In this document: piece by piece, positions 1 to 7,528 of the stretch
Layout: every line of letters starts with the position of its first letter
How positions within the stretch are numbered: the stretch's first letter is position 1
From: Ignavibacteria bacterium
GTDB lineage: Bacteria; Bacteroidota; Ignavibacteria; Tepidaquicellales; OLB5
Assembly: GCA_030835005.1 (NCBI GenBank)
Contig: JAUQWT010000400.1
Span: 1-14,427 of the forward strand
Direction of reading: 5' to 3'
Length of the DNA stretch: 14,427 bases
Notes under the pieces: model-generated
What the model was told of the DNA's origin: nothing
Seen by the model: only the letters and a program-made list of their open reading frames with translations
Databases searched by the model: none
Translations under genes and position numbers: made by a program

Positions 1-43
1 CGGGGATAAAAAGAGGATTTTCAAAAAGATAATTTTCAACTAA

Positions 44-823
44 ATGCCTAAAAAAGATATTAAGATATTCTGCTGGAACGTAAATGGCATAAGGGCTGCT
101 TGGAAGAAAGATTTTCCGAAGTGGTTCAAGAAAACCTCGCCCGATATTTTGTGCCTGCAGGAAACCAAGGCGCAGTTCGAACAGCTTGATGAAGCTATCA
201 CAAAAGTGGATGGTTACTGCTGCCATTTCTTTTCGGCGGATAAGAAAGGATATTCGGGAGTTGCGATCTATTCCAAGGTTGAGCCTGTCAAGATCACAAA
301 AGGATTCGGTAACCCTTACTTTGATTCCGAGGGAAGGGTGATCCAGGCCGATTATAAAGATTTTACGATATACAATGTTTACTTCCCCAATGGCGGCAGA
401 GGACCGGACAGGGTTAAATATAAACTTGATTTTTATGATGAGCTTTTCTTTCACGTGGAAAAGCAGCGAAAGAAACAGAAGAACATTATTATCTGCGGTG
501 ATTATAATACAGCCCATAAGGAGATCGACCTTGCCCGCCCGAAAGAGAACGAGGGCAATACGGGATTCCTGCCTGAAGAACGCGCATGGATAGATACTAT
601 AGTTAACCTTGGTTACATAGATATATTCAGAGAGTATAACAAGAAGCCCGATCAGTACACATATTGGGATGTATTCACACGCGCGAGGGAAAGAAACGTT
701 GGGTGGCGCATTGATTACTTTTTCATCTCGAAGGAAATGAGGAAACTTGTTACGGACGCGAAGATCCACCAGAAAGTTATGGGAAGCGATCACTGCCCGA
801 TAGAACTTGATCTTAAGATATGA
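44..823 (+). CDS. xth: Exodeoxyribonuclease III (AP endonuclease, ExoIII/Xth family)
   Basis: Mg-dependent DNA repair nuclease that cuts the backbone 5' of abasic sites and removes 3' blocking groups; cytoplasmic, base-excision repair. All hallmark motifs of the exonuclease-endonuclease-phosphatase fold are visible: WNVNGIRA at 11-18, LQETK at 38-42 with metal-binding E40, YFPNGGRG at 113-120 with the catalytic Tyr113, GDYNTAH at 152-158 with D153 and N155, and GSDHCP at 247-252 with the catalytic D249-H250 pair. The 259-residue length is normal for the family and the protein is intact. The ATG start fits the alignment and follows a TAA directly; no strong ribosome-binding site is seen. A hairpin terminator follows, so it is probably a transcription unit separate from the sugar genes downstream. 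ExoA-like naming is an equal alternative; the family call is firm. Confidence 0.96.
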   Translation: MPKKDIKIFCWNVNGIRAAWKKDFPKWFKKTSPDILCLQETKAQFEQLDEAITKVDGYCCHFFSADKKGYSGVAIYSKVEPVKITKGFGNPYFDSEGRVIQADYKDFTIYNVYFPNGGRGPDRVKYKLDFYDELFFHVEKQRKKQKNIIICGDYNTAHKEIDLARPKENEGNTGFLPEERAWIDTIVNLGYIDIFREYNKKPDQYTYWDVFTRARERNVGWRIDYFFISKEMRKLVTDAKIHQKVMGSDHCPIELDLKI

Positions 824-851
824 TGACCAGAGAATTGTAATTTGTAAACAC

Positions 852-885
852 AGGGCATTCAGTTAAGTTATTGAATGCCTTTTTT
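852..885 (+). terminator. Rho-independent terminator after xth
   Basis: An 8-bp perfect stem, GGCATTCA (854-861) with TGAATGCC (872-879), extended by weaker outer pairs, has a loop of about 10 nt and runs into six T residues (880-885). It lies 30 bases after the exonuclease stop codon. Stem, loop and T-tract are all read directly from the sequence. Confidence 0.88.
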
Positions 886-911
886 CACGATATTAACGCA
901 GAGTCAAGTAT

Positions 912-957
912 GGATCCTTCCGCCAGCGGGCGGACAAGTCACTGCGTTCAGGATGAC
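912..957 (-). repeat. Dispersed GTCATCCTGA...GGATCC repeat, copy A
   Basis: Read on the minus strand, this begins GTCATCCTGAACGCAGTGA and ends AGGATCC, matching the pattern of copies near 5473 and 7529. Between the two conserved ends is an extra GC-rich palindrome, TCCGCC (919-924) pairing with GGCGGA (929-934) around a 4-nt loop. It sits between the xth terminator and the first glycosyltransferase and has no coding potential. I infer a non-coding dispersed element; only a genome-wide count would show copy number. Confidence 0.6.
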
Positions 958-1041
958 ACTAAAGAATAACAATACAATTTAGATTTAATATCATTAAAAA
1001 TATATTTATGTTTAAGTGTAAAAATTACAATATATTGATAA

Positions 1042-1989
1042 TTGGATAAACTCTCTGTAATAATACCTGTTTACTTTAATGAGGAATCATTACATGAAAC
1101 GTATTCTGTTTTAAAAAAGGTATTAATTGAAAATTCCGCCCGGTTTGAGCATGAGATAATTCTGGTTGATGACGGCTCGAAGGATAGATCTTATACTGTA
1201 ATGCAGGAAATATCAGCCGGCGACGATAGTGTAAAGCTTGTAAAGCTTTCTAAAAATCACGGCTCGTATGTTGCAATACTTTCAGGGATGAACTTTGCAT
1301 CGGGTGATGCCATGATGTATATGGCGGCAGATCTTCAGGACCCCCCGGAGCTTATAGCCCGGATGTATGACGAATGGATAAAGGGAAATAAAAAAGACAT
1401 TGTATTATGCGTGCGCAAAAGCCGCACAGATCCGTTTTTATCCCGCGTGTTTTCTGCGGTGTTTTACAAAATTTTCCGGGCGCTTGTGCTTCCCGATTAC
1501 CCTAAAAAAGGCTTTGACCTGTTTATGATAAACAAAGAACAGGCGAAGATACTTATAGATATGGATGAGAAGAACTCGCATTTAACCGTGCAGATAATCT
1601 GGCTTGGATTCGGCAGGCGCTATATTGAGTATCACCGCATGGAAAGAAAGCATGGCAAATCACGCTGGTCGTTTTTCAAAAGGCTTAAACTTGCATTTGA
1701 TACATTCTTCGGATTTTCTGCACGTCCATTAAGAATTGCCTCGCTGCTGGGAATGCTCGTATGGGTACCTGCATTTTTGCTGGCGCTGTATATAATTATC
1801 CGCAAACTGGCCCTTGGCAGTCCGCTATTCGGATTTCCCGCTCTTATGGCGGCAATTTTTGCAACCGGCGGACTGATACTGCTCAGTATCGGAATAATAG
1901 GCGAATACCTTTGGCGTAATTTTGATGCGACCAGGAACCGCCCAACCTTTATAGTTGAAGAAACAAAGAATATTCCGTCCGGTAAATAA
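1042..1989 (+). CDS. Polyprenyl-phosphate glycosyltransferase, GT2 (ArnC/GtrB-like)
   Basis: Family 2 glycosyltransferase, 315 aa, of the dolichol-phosphate-mannose-synthase type: a cytoplasmic GT-A domain expected to move a sugar from an NDP-sugar to undecaprenyl phosphate, anchored by two C-terminal membrane helices. Visible are VIIPVYFNE at 6-14, VDDGS at 42-46, the metal-binding AADLQDPPE at 95-103, and the basic R-K-H-G-K-S-R-W stretch at 202-209 typical before the membrane part. Hydrophobic helices lie at about 231-253 and 265-287, followed by the NRPTF tail seen in this subfamily. The start is TTG: an in-frame TAA (1039-1041) abuts it, and the next ATG would delete the nucleotide-binding motif. 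The stop overlaps the next ATG by one base (TAATG), implying translational coupling. Sugar specificity cannot be read from sequence. Confidence 0.9.
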   Translation: MDKLSVIIPVYFNEESLHETYSVLKKVLIENSARFEHEIILVDDGSKDRSYTVMQEISAGDDSVKLVKLSKNHGSYVAILSGMNFASGDAMMYMAADLQDPPELIARMYDEWIKGNKKDIVLCVRKSRTDPFLSRVFSAVFYKIFRALVLPDYPKKGFDLFMINKEQAKILIDMDEKNSHLTVQIIWLGFGRRYIEYHRMERKHGKSRWSFFKRLKLAFDTFFGFSARPLRIASLLGMLVWVPAFLLALYIIIRKLALGSPLFGFPALMAAIFATGGLILLSIGIIGEYLWRNFDATRNRPTFIVEETKNIPSGK

Positions 1990-3173
1990 TGAAAGAAGCT
2001 CCGGTAATACATTTTGATTGCCGTTTTTTTTATGGCGATAGGCCTTGTGAGCCAAACAAAAAGTTCGGAGTCTTTTGTCCCGGTTGCAGCTACTACGAAA
2101 AAGACCGATCTATAAATGATGATTTTCCGCCCGTACCGGATGCTGATGCACAGCAAGGGGATGAAAGCGAAAAGAAAATAATCATAGTAAAGCTTGATGC
2201 CGTAGGCGATGTTTTGAGAACTACATCCATACTCCCGTCTCTTAAAGAAAGATTTACAAACTCAACTATAATTTGGATCACCAAAGAAAGATCATACGAT
2301 GTACTTAGAGACAACGACCTCATAGATGAGATATATTTTACAACCGATGAACTGGAAAGCATTTACGCAGATAGCTATGATATCGCGATCAATCTGGATA
2401 GCGGTGCGGAAAGCTGCGCCATTATGAATAATCTCTCGGCTGACCGGTCATTTGGTTATAAACTGATAAATGGCAAACCATATCCCATAAATTCTCTTGC
2501 GATGAAGTGGTATTTAATGGGCGTAGACGACAACGTAAAGAAAGCAAATACAGAAACTTATCACCAAATAATCCACGAAATATGCGGCTTAAAATATGAC
2601 GGAAGCGAGCCGAACATTGTGATGACTCAAGAAAAGAGATTACGGGCCGGCGAGCTGGCTCAAAAATACAGCACCAAAAAATTCGATGAGTTAATACTCA
2701 TCAATCTTGGAGGCGGTAACCGCTGGCAGTATAAAAAATGGACTAAAGAAGGTTATACAGAGCTTATCAATATGATCTCTTCGGCAAACCCGGGCACCGG
2801 GGTTGGTGTAATAGGCGGCGAAGAGGACAGGGATTTTTATGAAAAGGTGATAAGCGGCATTAGACCGGCAGATAACATAATAAAATTTGGATGCAATAAT
2901 ACAGTTGATGATTTTATATGTATTGTCTTCCTGTTCGATAAAATATTCACGTCGGATTCGCTATGCTTCCACCTGGCCTGCGCGCTGGATAAATACTGCG
3001 TTGTTGTTACCGGCCCGACTTCACACACCGAGCTTGATGTATTTGGAAACGGAAAAGTATTGTATTCCGATAAAGTTGATTGCCTCTGCTGTTACCTTAA
3101 TGTATGTGATAAAACCGTTACCTGCATGAACACCCTTTATGCAAGAGATATTCTGCAAACTTTAATTACTTAA
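1989..3173 (+). CDS. Glycosyltransferase family 9 (heptosyltransferase-like) with added cysteine motifs
   Basis: GT9 proteins are GT-B enzymes that transfer heptose or related sugars onto lipopolysaccharide core or similar glycans at the inner face of the membrane. Here the fold starts at about residue 63 with KLDAVGDVLRTT (68-79), the family's N-terminal signature. The C-terminal domain has INLGGGNRWQYKKW near 238-251, a GGEEDR segment, and TSDSLCFHLA then VVVTGPTSH, the usual donor-binding region. It carries two cysteine-rich stretches. The N-terminal extension has C11, C20, C30 and C33 (Cx8Cx9Cx2C), resembling a metal or Fe-S site. The C-terminal tail has C365, C367, C368, C373 and C379; similar C-terminal cysteine patterns are familiar in GT9 proteins. 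Length 394 aa is somewhat above a typical heptosyltransferase (about 340-350) because of the extension. Acceptor and donor are unknown. Confidence 0.85.
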   Translation: MKEAPVIHFDCRFFYGDRPCEPNKKFGVFCPGCSYYEKDRSINDDFPPVPDADAQQGDESEKKIIIVKLDAVGDVLRTTSILPSLKERFTNSTIIWITKERSYDVLRDNDLIDEIYFTTDELESIYADSYDIAINLDSGAESCAIMNNLSADRSFGYKLINGKPYPINSLAMKWYLMGVDDNVKKANTETYHQIIHEICGLKYDGSEPNIVMTQEKRLRAGELAQKYSTKKFDELILINLGGGNRWQYKKWTKEGYTELINMISSANPGTGVGVIGGEEDRDFYEKVISGIRPADNIIKFGCNNTVDDFICIVFLFDKIFTSDSLCFHLACALDKYCVVVTGPTSHTELDVFGNGKVLYSDKVDCLCCYLNVCDKTVTCMNTLYARDILQTLIT

Positions 3174-3177
3174 TAAG

Positions 3178-4263
3178 TTGCTAAAGGCTGTTTACCTGAG
3201 TTCTGAAAGCTACATAGACCACAGCTATACCATAATTAATGGTTTAATGAAGCGAGGTGAAGAAATAGAGCTTAAAGTATTTTTCCAGGCAAAGGAATTT
3301 ACAGAAGAAATACGTACTTGGTGTGAAACAACGAAAAGCGAATTTGTTAAACGGCGGCGGTTCAGGAACCCGTTAAATATTTTAGATGACATAAAGCTTT
3401 TAAGAAAAGTAAAGAAGCAAAATGCGGATGTTGTCTGGTTCAACACAATGACAGTTTACCAGGCAATTCTTGCCCCGCTTATGCTGAAAAAATATGTTGT
3501 GATGATGCACGATGTTGAGTTTCACCCGGAATCCGGCGAAAAACACGGAACGCTGGCCTCAAAGCTTACTGTAAGGTTTTCAAAACGCAGAATTGCCACG
3601 GCAAGCGAAACTCAGGCAGCGATCTTCAGGAAGCGGTACGGAATTGTGCCGATGTTATTTCAGCTTCCCGTCATTACATATTTTAAGGATTCAGCACGCG
3701 ACGATATGAAAGCCGAAAAAACAGATCGGGTAAAGTTTTTCTTTTTTGGCTCGGTAGAGAGGTATAAAGGACTTGAAACTCTTCTTGAAGCAGCGGAAAT
3801 TCTTGAGGATAAGGGACTGAAGTTTGAAGTTAACATACACGGTATGCTAAAGTACGGCAAAGATGAAATCGCAGCACGAATTAGTAAACTGAAAAACGTA
3901 AAACTATACAACGAATTCATTGATTACGGGGATATACATTCGGTTTATACAAATAACGACGTATTGATACTGCCATACAAGCAGGTTACTCAGTGCGGCC
4001 CGCTGTTGATCGGCTATGCGGAGGGCGTGCCCTCCATTTGCAGTGATCTCGCAGGATTCAGGGAATATGTAACGGATGGAGCGGATGGGATAATTTTCGA
4101 CGGCACGGCCACGGCACTTGCAGAAAAAATGGAGGTTATCATTATCAGCAGGGCTGTAATGGAAAAACTGAGGCATGGAATAGAAAATATTGCCGTGAAG
4201 AAATTTTCAATGGAGAGTCTGGCAAAGGATTACATTATGAATCTGAAACAGGCCGCTATTTGA
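3178..4263 (+). CDS. Glycosyltransferase family 4, GT-B fold
   Basis: A retaining GT-B glycosyltransferase of 361 aa, probably adding one sugar to a lipid-linked glycan in the cytoplasm. The C-terminal Rossmann domain opens with GSVERYKGLETLLEA at about 191-205, the usual linker to donor-binding motif, and continues through DVLILPYK to CGPLLIGYAEGVP at 273-285 and SDLAGFREYVTDG. The canonical E-x7-E pair is not present in its usual place, as in the GT4 subgroup with a QSGVLPLAYAFGKP-like segment. The N-terminal acceptor domain contains VVMMHDVEFHP. No signal peptide or membrane segments are seen. The start is taken as TTG, four bases after the previous stop, matching the natural N-terminus LKAVYLSSES; there is no nearby ATG. 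It is probably co-transcribed with the two genes before it. Donor and acceptor are unassigned. Confidence 0.84.
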   Translation: MLKAVYLSSESYIDHSYTIINGLMKRGEEIELKVFFQAKEFTEEIRTWCETTKSEFVKRRRFRNPLNILDDIKLLRKVKKQNADVVWFNTMTVYQAILAPLMLKKYVVMMHDVEFHPESGEKHGTLASKLTVRFSKRRIATASETQAAIFRKRYGIVPMLFQLPVITYFKDSARDDMKAEKTDRVKFFFFGSVERYKGLETLLEAAEILEDKGLKFEVNIHGMLKYGKDEIAARISKLKNVKLYNEFIDYGDIHSVYTNNDVLILPYKQVTQCGPLLIGYAEGVPSICSDLAGFREYVTDGADGIIFDGTATALAEKMEVIIISRAVMEKLRHGIENIAVKKFSMESLAKDYIMNLKQAAI

Positions 4264-4384
4264 ATGTAATAACATATCTTCAAAAAAGCGGCAATGAAAC
4301 CCGGTATTATTTTAGATTTTAATTGCGATTACGGTTGGTTATTTTGCTGATTCTGAAACTAAATTCAACTCAACAAAGGGGTTA

Positions 4385-5296
4385 ATGAAAATTCTTGTAA
4401 CGGGCGGGGCGGGATTTATAGGTTCGCATGTAGTTGATGTTCTGATAGAAGGCGGGCATGAGGTGATCATTTATGACCTTGAGGCTCCCGTTTACGGGCA
4501 GGATTGCCGCCATGTTGTGGCCGATGTGAACGACAGGGATGCCTTAAAGAAAGCCGCCAAAGGATGTGATGCAATCTATCACATGGCAGCGGAGGCAAAT
4601 GTTAACATATTTTATGAGAAGCCTGTTGTTTCAAATTTTAACACGGCAAACTCAACTCTAAGCGTGCTGGAATGCGCCAAAGATATTGGAGTAAGCAGAG
4701 TACTGCTTTCTTCAACCGAATGGATATACGGAAGCACGGCAAGCGATGATACAAGCGAGATAACCGAAGAAACAATTTATGCGCAGAATCCGGACCACCT
4801 TTATACATCTTCAAAAATTGCAGCTGAGCTGTTTTGCAAAAACTATAGAACGCTCTACGGAGTAAATTATACTATCATGCGCTACGGCATTCCTTTTGGC
4901 GAGCGGGCACGCGCAGCAACGGTAACACCAATTTTTATAAATAAAATACTCAGCGGCGAAGAGATAACAATTCACGGAGACGGCTCGCAAACCCGGCAGT
5001 TCATTTATGTGCGCGATCTTGCAGAAGGCAACGCCGCATGCCTGAGGCCGGAGGGCGAAAACCAGATCTTCAATATTAATGGACGCGAAGTCATAAAAAT
5101 AACCGATATAGTTTCAACGCTTGAGGAGATCCTGGGCAAGAAGGCAAAAGTAAAATTTATAGAAGACCGAAAAGGTAACTATAAGGGCAGATTTATTTCA
5201 TCACAAAAAGCTGAAGAGCTGCTTGGCTGGAAACCGAAGATGAATTACCGGGATGCGATGAAGAAATATGTAGGTTCAATTTACAATGATCAATGA
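4385..5296 (+). CDS. NAD-dependent sugar epimerase/dehydratase (extended SDR)
   Basis: Extended short-chain dehydrogenase acting on a nucleotide sugar, 303 aa. The NAD-binding GGAGFIG motif is at 7-13, with the acidic D31 (VIIYDLEAP) at the end of the second strand; LSSTEWIYG is at 108-116; the catalytic YTSSK is at 140-144; and the substrate-domain signature GDGSQTRQFIYVRDLAEG follows. The segment before YG reads S-S-T-E-W rather than the T-D-E of 4,6-dehydratases, so a C4 epimerase or another SDR activity is more likely than an RmlB-type dehydratase. An AAAGGGG run (4375-4381) just before the ATG may be a weak ribosome-binding site. The 121-base gap upstream shows no convincing promoter. 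Its stop overlaps an ATG in the arrangement ATGA; see the remnant at 5293. Confidence 0.87.
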   Translation: MKILVTGGAGFIGSHVVDVLIEGGHEVIIYDLEAPVYGQDCRHVVADVNDRDALKKAAKGCDAIYHMAAEANVNIFYEKPVVSNFNTANSTLSVLECAKDIGVSRVLLSSTEWIYGSTASDDTSEITEETIYAQNPDHLYTSSKIAAELFCKNYRTLYGVNYTIMRYGIPFGERARAATVTPIFINKILSGEEITIHGDGSQTRQFIYVRDLAEGNAACLRPEGENQIFNINGREVIKITDIVSTLEEILGKKAKVKFIEDRKGNYKGRFISSQKAEELLGWKPKMNYRDAMKKYVGSIYNDQ

Positions 5297-5343
5297 GCGA
5301 TAAGAAGCCGGGGACATTTCAAAAGATAGAGACATGGCTTTGA
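5293..5343 (+). pseudogene. Possible 16-codon remnant coupled to the epimerase stop
   Basis: An ATG at 5293 overlaps the preceding gene's TGA as ATGA, a classic translational-coupling arrangement, and opens 16 codons (MSDKKPGTFQKIETWL) before a TGA. The peptide reads like the natural beginning of a protein rather than random sequence, and a palindromic element begins just downstream at about 5351. It may be the start of a gene whose body was lost, or a chance overlap; too short to name. Confidence 0.25.
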
Positions 5344-5350
5344 TGATCCA

Positions 5351-5448
5351 ATTTGATTAGCCCCGCTCTTTAAGAGCTGGGATTGAGGATAACCCAAAAA
5401 TTGGGGCTTTAGCCCCCGAATTATGAAAATACCAGGTCTAAGTACCTG
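5351..5448. repeat. Composite palindromic intergenic element
   Basis: Successive hairpins occupy this gap. GCTCT (5365-5369) pairs with AGAGC (5373-5377) and is flanked by CCCC and GGG. CCCAA (5393-5397) pairs with TTGGG (5401-5405). GGGGC (5403-5407) pairs with GCCCC (5412-5416). CAGGT (5433-5437) pairs with ACCTG (5444-5448). The second and third share the same G run and cannot both form. No T-tract follows, so it is not a standard terminator. The layout resembles mobile-like palindromic intergenic repeats; copy number elsewhere is not visible from here. Confidence 0.6.
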
Positions 5449-5472
5449 ACATAATGGATAAGTTTAAACATA

Positions 5473-5497
5473 GGTCCTTCGTTTCACTCAGGACTGA
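5473..5497 (-). repeat. Dispersed GTCATCCTGAG...GGATCC repeat, copy B
   Basis: On the minus strand it reads TCAGTCCTGAGTGAAACGAA followed by GGACC, a close match to the ends and spacing of the copies at 912 and 7529. It lies just before the ATG at 5505 and inside the 17-codon upstream extension of that reading frame. That argues the extension is not coding. Confidence 0.55.
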
Positions 5498-5504
5498 AAA
5501 ACAC

Positions 5505-6515
5505 ATGAAAGATAAAATACTTGTAATAGGCGGCGCGGGTTACCTGGGGGCGGTTCTTGTTGAGAACCTGCTCAGGCACAGCTATCCCGTCAGGATACTT
5601 GACAGCTTTATCTATGGGAAAAAAGCCGTAGAAAATTATAAAGGTGATAAGCGGGTTGAAGTTGTTGAAGGGGATATACGCAATATAGAAACAGTAAATA
5701 ATTCCATGGAAGGCATTGGGAGCGTGGCGCTGCTTGCAGCGGTTGTTGGCGATCCTGCCAGCAAGGCCAGGCCCGAGCAGACCGTGGAGACAAATTATCT
5801 TGCGGCGCAGGTTGTAGCATCTTCGGCCAAACGAAGCGGAGTGAGGAAGTTCATCTATGCTTCAACGTGCAGCGTGTACGGAGTAGGAAACCAAATGCTT
5901 GATGAACAAGCGCCGCTTAATCCCGTTTCGCTCTACGCAAAAACGAAAATTTCCTCGGAAGAAAGCATAATGAGCATTGCAGGAGGTGATTTTAGTCCCG
6001 TAATTATGCGCATGTCAACCCTGTACGGATTTTCGCCGCGCATGAGGTTTGATCTTGTTGTAAACACTATGACGATGACTGCTTTTACTGAGGGAAAAAT
6101 AACGGTATTTGGCGGCAACCAGTGGCGTCCGCTCTTAAGCCTTGAAGATGCTTCGGACGCATATTTAAGAGTACTGGAATCCAAATTGCAGATGAATGGC
6201 GGGAAAATTTATAATGTTGGCTCAGAGGCGCAGAATTATATTATAACAGATGTGGCGAAACTTGTAGCTGAAGGAATAAAAAAAGTTTCGGGAAACGATA
6301 TTCCGATAATCATAGAGGGTGATTCAACCGATGCGCGTGATTACCGCGTAACATTCAAGAAAATCCAGACTGAGCTTGGCTTTACGGTTAAAAGTACCAT
6401 TCCCAGTTCAGCAGCCCAGATATGGAATAAGCTTGAATCAAAGGAAATCGATGATCCCAAGCGTAAGATCTACTACAATCACTACTTTGATGCAAGCGAA
6501 GAGCTGATCGGCTAA
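5505..6515 (+). CDS. NAD-dependent nucleotide-sugar epimerase/dehydratase (second SDR)
   Basis: Second extended SDR of the cluster, 336 aa from the start chosen here. It shows GGAGYLG at 9-15, DSF at the end of the second strand, YASTCSVYG at 118-126, the catalytic YAKTK at 144-148, RMSTLYGFSPRMRFD and, near the C-terminus, DDPKRKIYYNHYF, a tail common in one SDR subgroup. The reading frame is open back to an ATG at 5454, but those 17 extra codons coincide with a dispersed repeat copy and precede a textbook SDR N-terminus (MKDKILVIGGAG), so ATG 5505 is preferred. It may epimerise or reduce the product of the upstream SDR; the exact reaction cannot be deduced. Only 43 AT-rich bases separate it from the aminotransferase. 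Confidence 0.87.
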   Translation: MKDKILVIGGAGYLGAVLVENLLRHSYPVRILDSFIYGKKAVENYKGDKRVEVVEGDIRNIETVNNSMEGIGSVALLAAVVGDPASKARPEQTVETNYLAAQVVASSAKRSGVRKFIYASTCSVYGVGNQMLDEQAPLNPVSLYAKTKISSEESIMSIAGGDFSPVIMRMSTLYGFSPRMRFDLVVNTMTMTAFTEGKITVFGGNQWRPLLSLEDASDAYLRVLESKLQMNGGKIYNVGSEAQNYIITDVAKLVAEGIKKVSGNDIPIIIEGDSTDARDYRVTFKKIQTELGFTVKSTIPSSAAQIWNKLESKEIDDPKRKIYYNHYFDASEELIG

Positions 6516-6558
6516 AAATTATTATATAGTAAATAGTATTTAACCAGAATTACATCAT

Positions 6559-7521
6559 ATGAATTTTTCAATAGGATTTGATAAGCGTGATTTACCCAAG
6601 GTGCACGAGGCATTTGATAAGATCGTGGCTTCGAATAAATGGACGGAAAGCTATTATACGGAGCTTTTTGAAAGCAAATGGGCAGAGCTGAATAAGCTGG
6701 ATTCACTAGCATTCTCAAGTTGGAGCGGGGCCGCGCTTGCAGCAATGGAGTTTTACAACCTGAAAGGAAAGACGGTATTGTGCCCCAGCAATACATTTAT
6801 GGCAACTCCCCTAGTAAGCCTGCAATGCGGTGCTGAAGTGCAGTTTGTGGATTGCAACAAGACTGATCTATGCATGAGCTTTGAGGATATGAAGCAAAAG
6901 GCAGACAAATATAAACCGGCAGCTGTTTGGGTCGTACACATAGGCGGGCATCTGGCTTTTGATATTGAAAAAATAGCAGAGTACTGCAAAGCGAATAATA
7001 TTGTACTGCTCGAGGACTGTGCACACTCTCACGGTGCATCGTGGAACGGAAAGAACCCGGGCGAGTGGGGAGATGCGGGATTTTACTCTTTCTACGCTAC
7101 TAAGACAATTACAACAGGCGAAGGAGGAATGCTTGTGACGAAGCACAAAGATCTCATAGAATACGCGAAAAAATTCCGCAACTACGGAAAGTTTGACTAT
7201 AAGGTCCACGGGCTCAATTACAGGATAACAGAATTTGCTGCCGCAATAGGGACAATCCAAACCGATAGGCTGAAAGATATTATTGACTTCAAAAATGATT
7301 ATGCCGCGAAGCTGGATTCCCAATTTACGAACAGGGTTAAGCTGCCGGAGGGGATGATCTCTGGGTATTACAAATATATAGTATTCGATCCCATAGAGAA
7401 ATCAACCGGAAAAGTGTACGAAGAACAGTGCCACAGGATTTTGAATCACAATGTTGAATTGCCAAACAGCGATTGGGTTGGAGTTAATCACTGGTGTGTG
7501 CCGATATATTATAATCCATAA
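6559..7521 (+). CDS. DegT/DnrJ/EryC1/StrS-family sugar aminotransferase, short C-terminus
   Basis: PLP-dependent aminotransferase that would convert a keto-sugar nucleotide to an amino sugar, using glutamate as usual donor. The PLP-contacting LLEDCAHSHGA (D153) and the Schiff-base lysine K182 in YATKTITTGEGG are present, followed by NYRITEFAAAIG. D153 and K182 have exactly the same numbering as in the WecE-like protein at 11958, so the N-terminal two-thirds is complete. After the lysine this protein has only 138 residues against 195 there; it stops at CVPIYYNP, the point where family members normally read on into a final helix. The stop lies seven bases before a dispersed repeat, suggesting 3' truncation. 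It could still be active if this is a naturally short subgroup. The product sugar is unknown. Confidence 0.85.
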   Translation: MNFSIGFDKRDLPKVHEAFDKIVASNKWTESYYTELFESKWAELNKLDSLAFSSWSGAALAAMEFYNLKGKTVLCPSNTFMATPLVSLQCGAEVQFVDCNKTDLCMSFEDMKQKADKYKPAAVWVVHIGGHLAFDIEKIAEYCKANNIVLLEDCAHSHGASWNGKNPGEWGDAGFYSFYATKTITTGEGGMLVTKHKDLIEYAKKFRNYGKFDYKVHGLNYRITEFAAAIGTIQTDRLKDIIDFKNDYAAKLDSQFTNRVKLPEGMISGYYKYIVFDPIEKSTGKVYEEQCHRILNHNVELPNSDWVGVNHWCVPIYYNP

Positions 7522-7528
7522 GGTTATA

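Noticed and set aside
2..43. Open frame ending in TAA just before xth (GDKKRIFKKIIFN)
   Set aside because: It could be the tail of an upstream gene, but thirteen lysine-rich codons at a window edge are not enough to support one.
1007..1014. TATGTTTA, close to the Bacteroidota -7 promoter pattern TAnnTTTG
   Set aside because: There is no TTTG-like -33 element at the right distance, and such matches are expected by chance in AT-rich DNA.
1632..2156. Long minus-strand open frame of 174 codons
   Set aside because: It lies opposite the GT2 and GT9 genes, which have clear family motifs; the translation has no recognisable domain and reads like an antisense shadow.
4385..5296. Calling the first SDR an RmlB dTDP-glucose 4,6-dehydratase to feed WecE
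   Set aside because: The diagnostic T-D-E before V-Y-G is S-T-E-W-I-Y-G, lacking the dehydratase Asp-Glu pair.
6868..7323. Minus-strand open frame of 151 codons
   Set aside because: It is antisense to the aminotransferase core including its PLP lysine region; no motif is seen in it.
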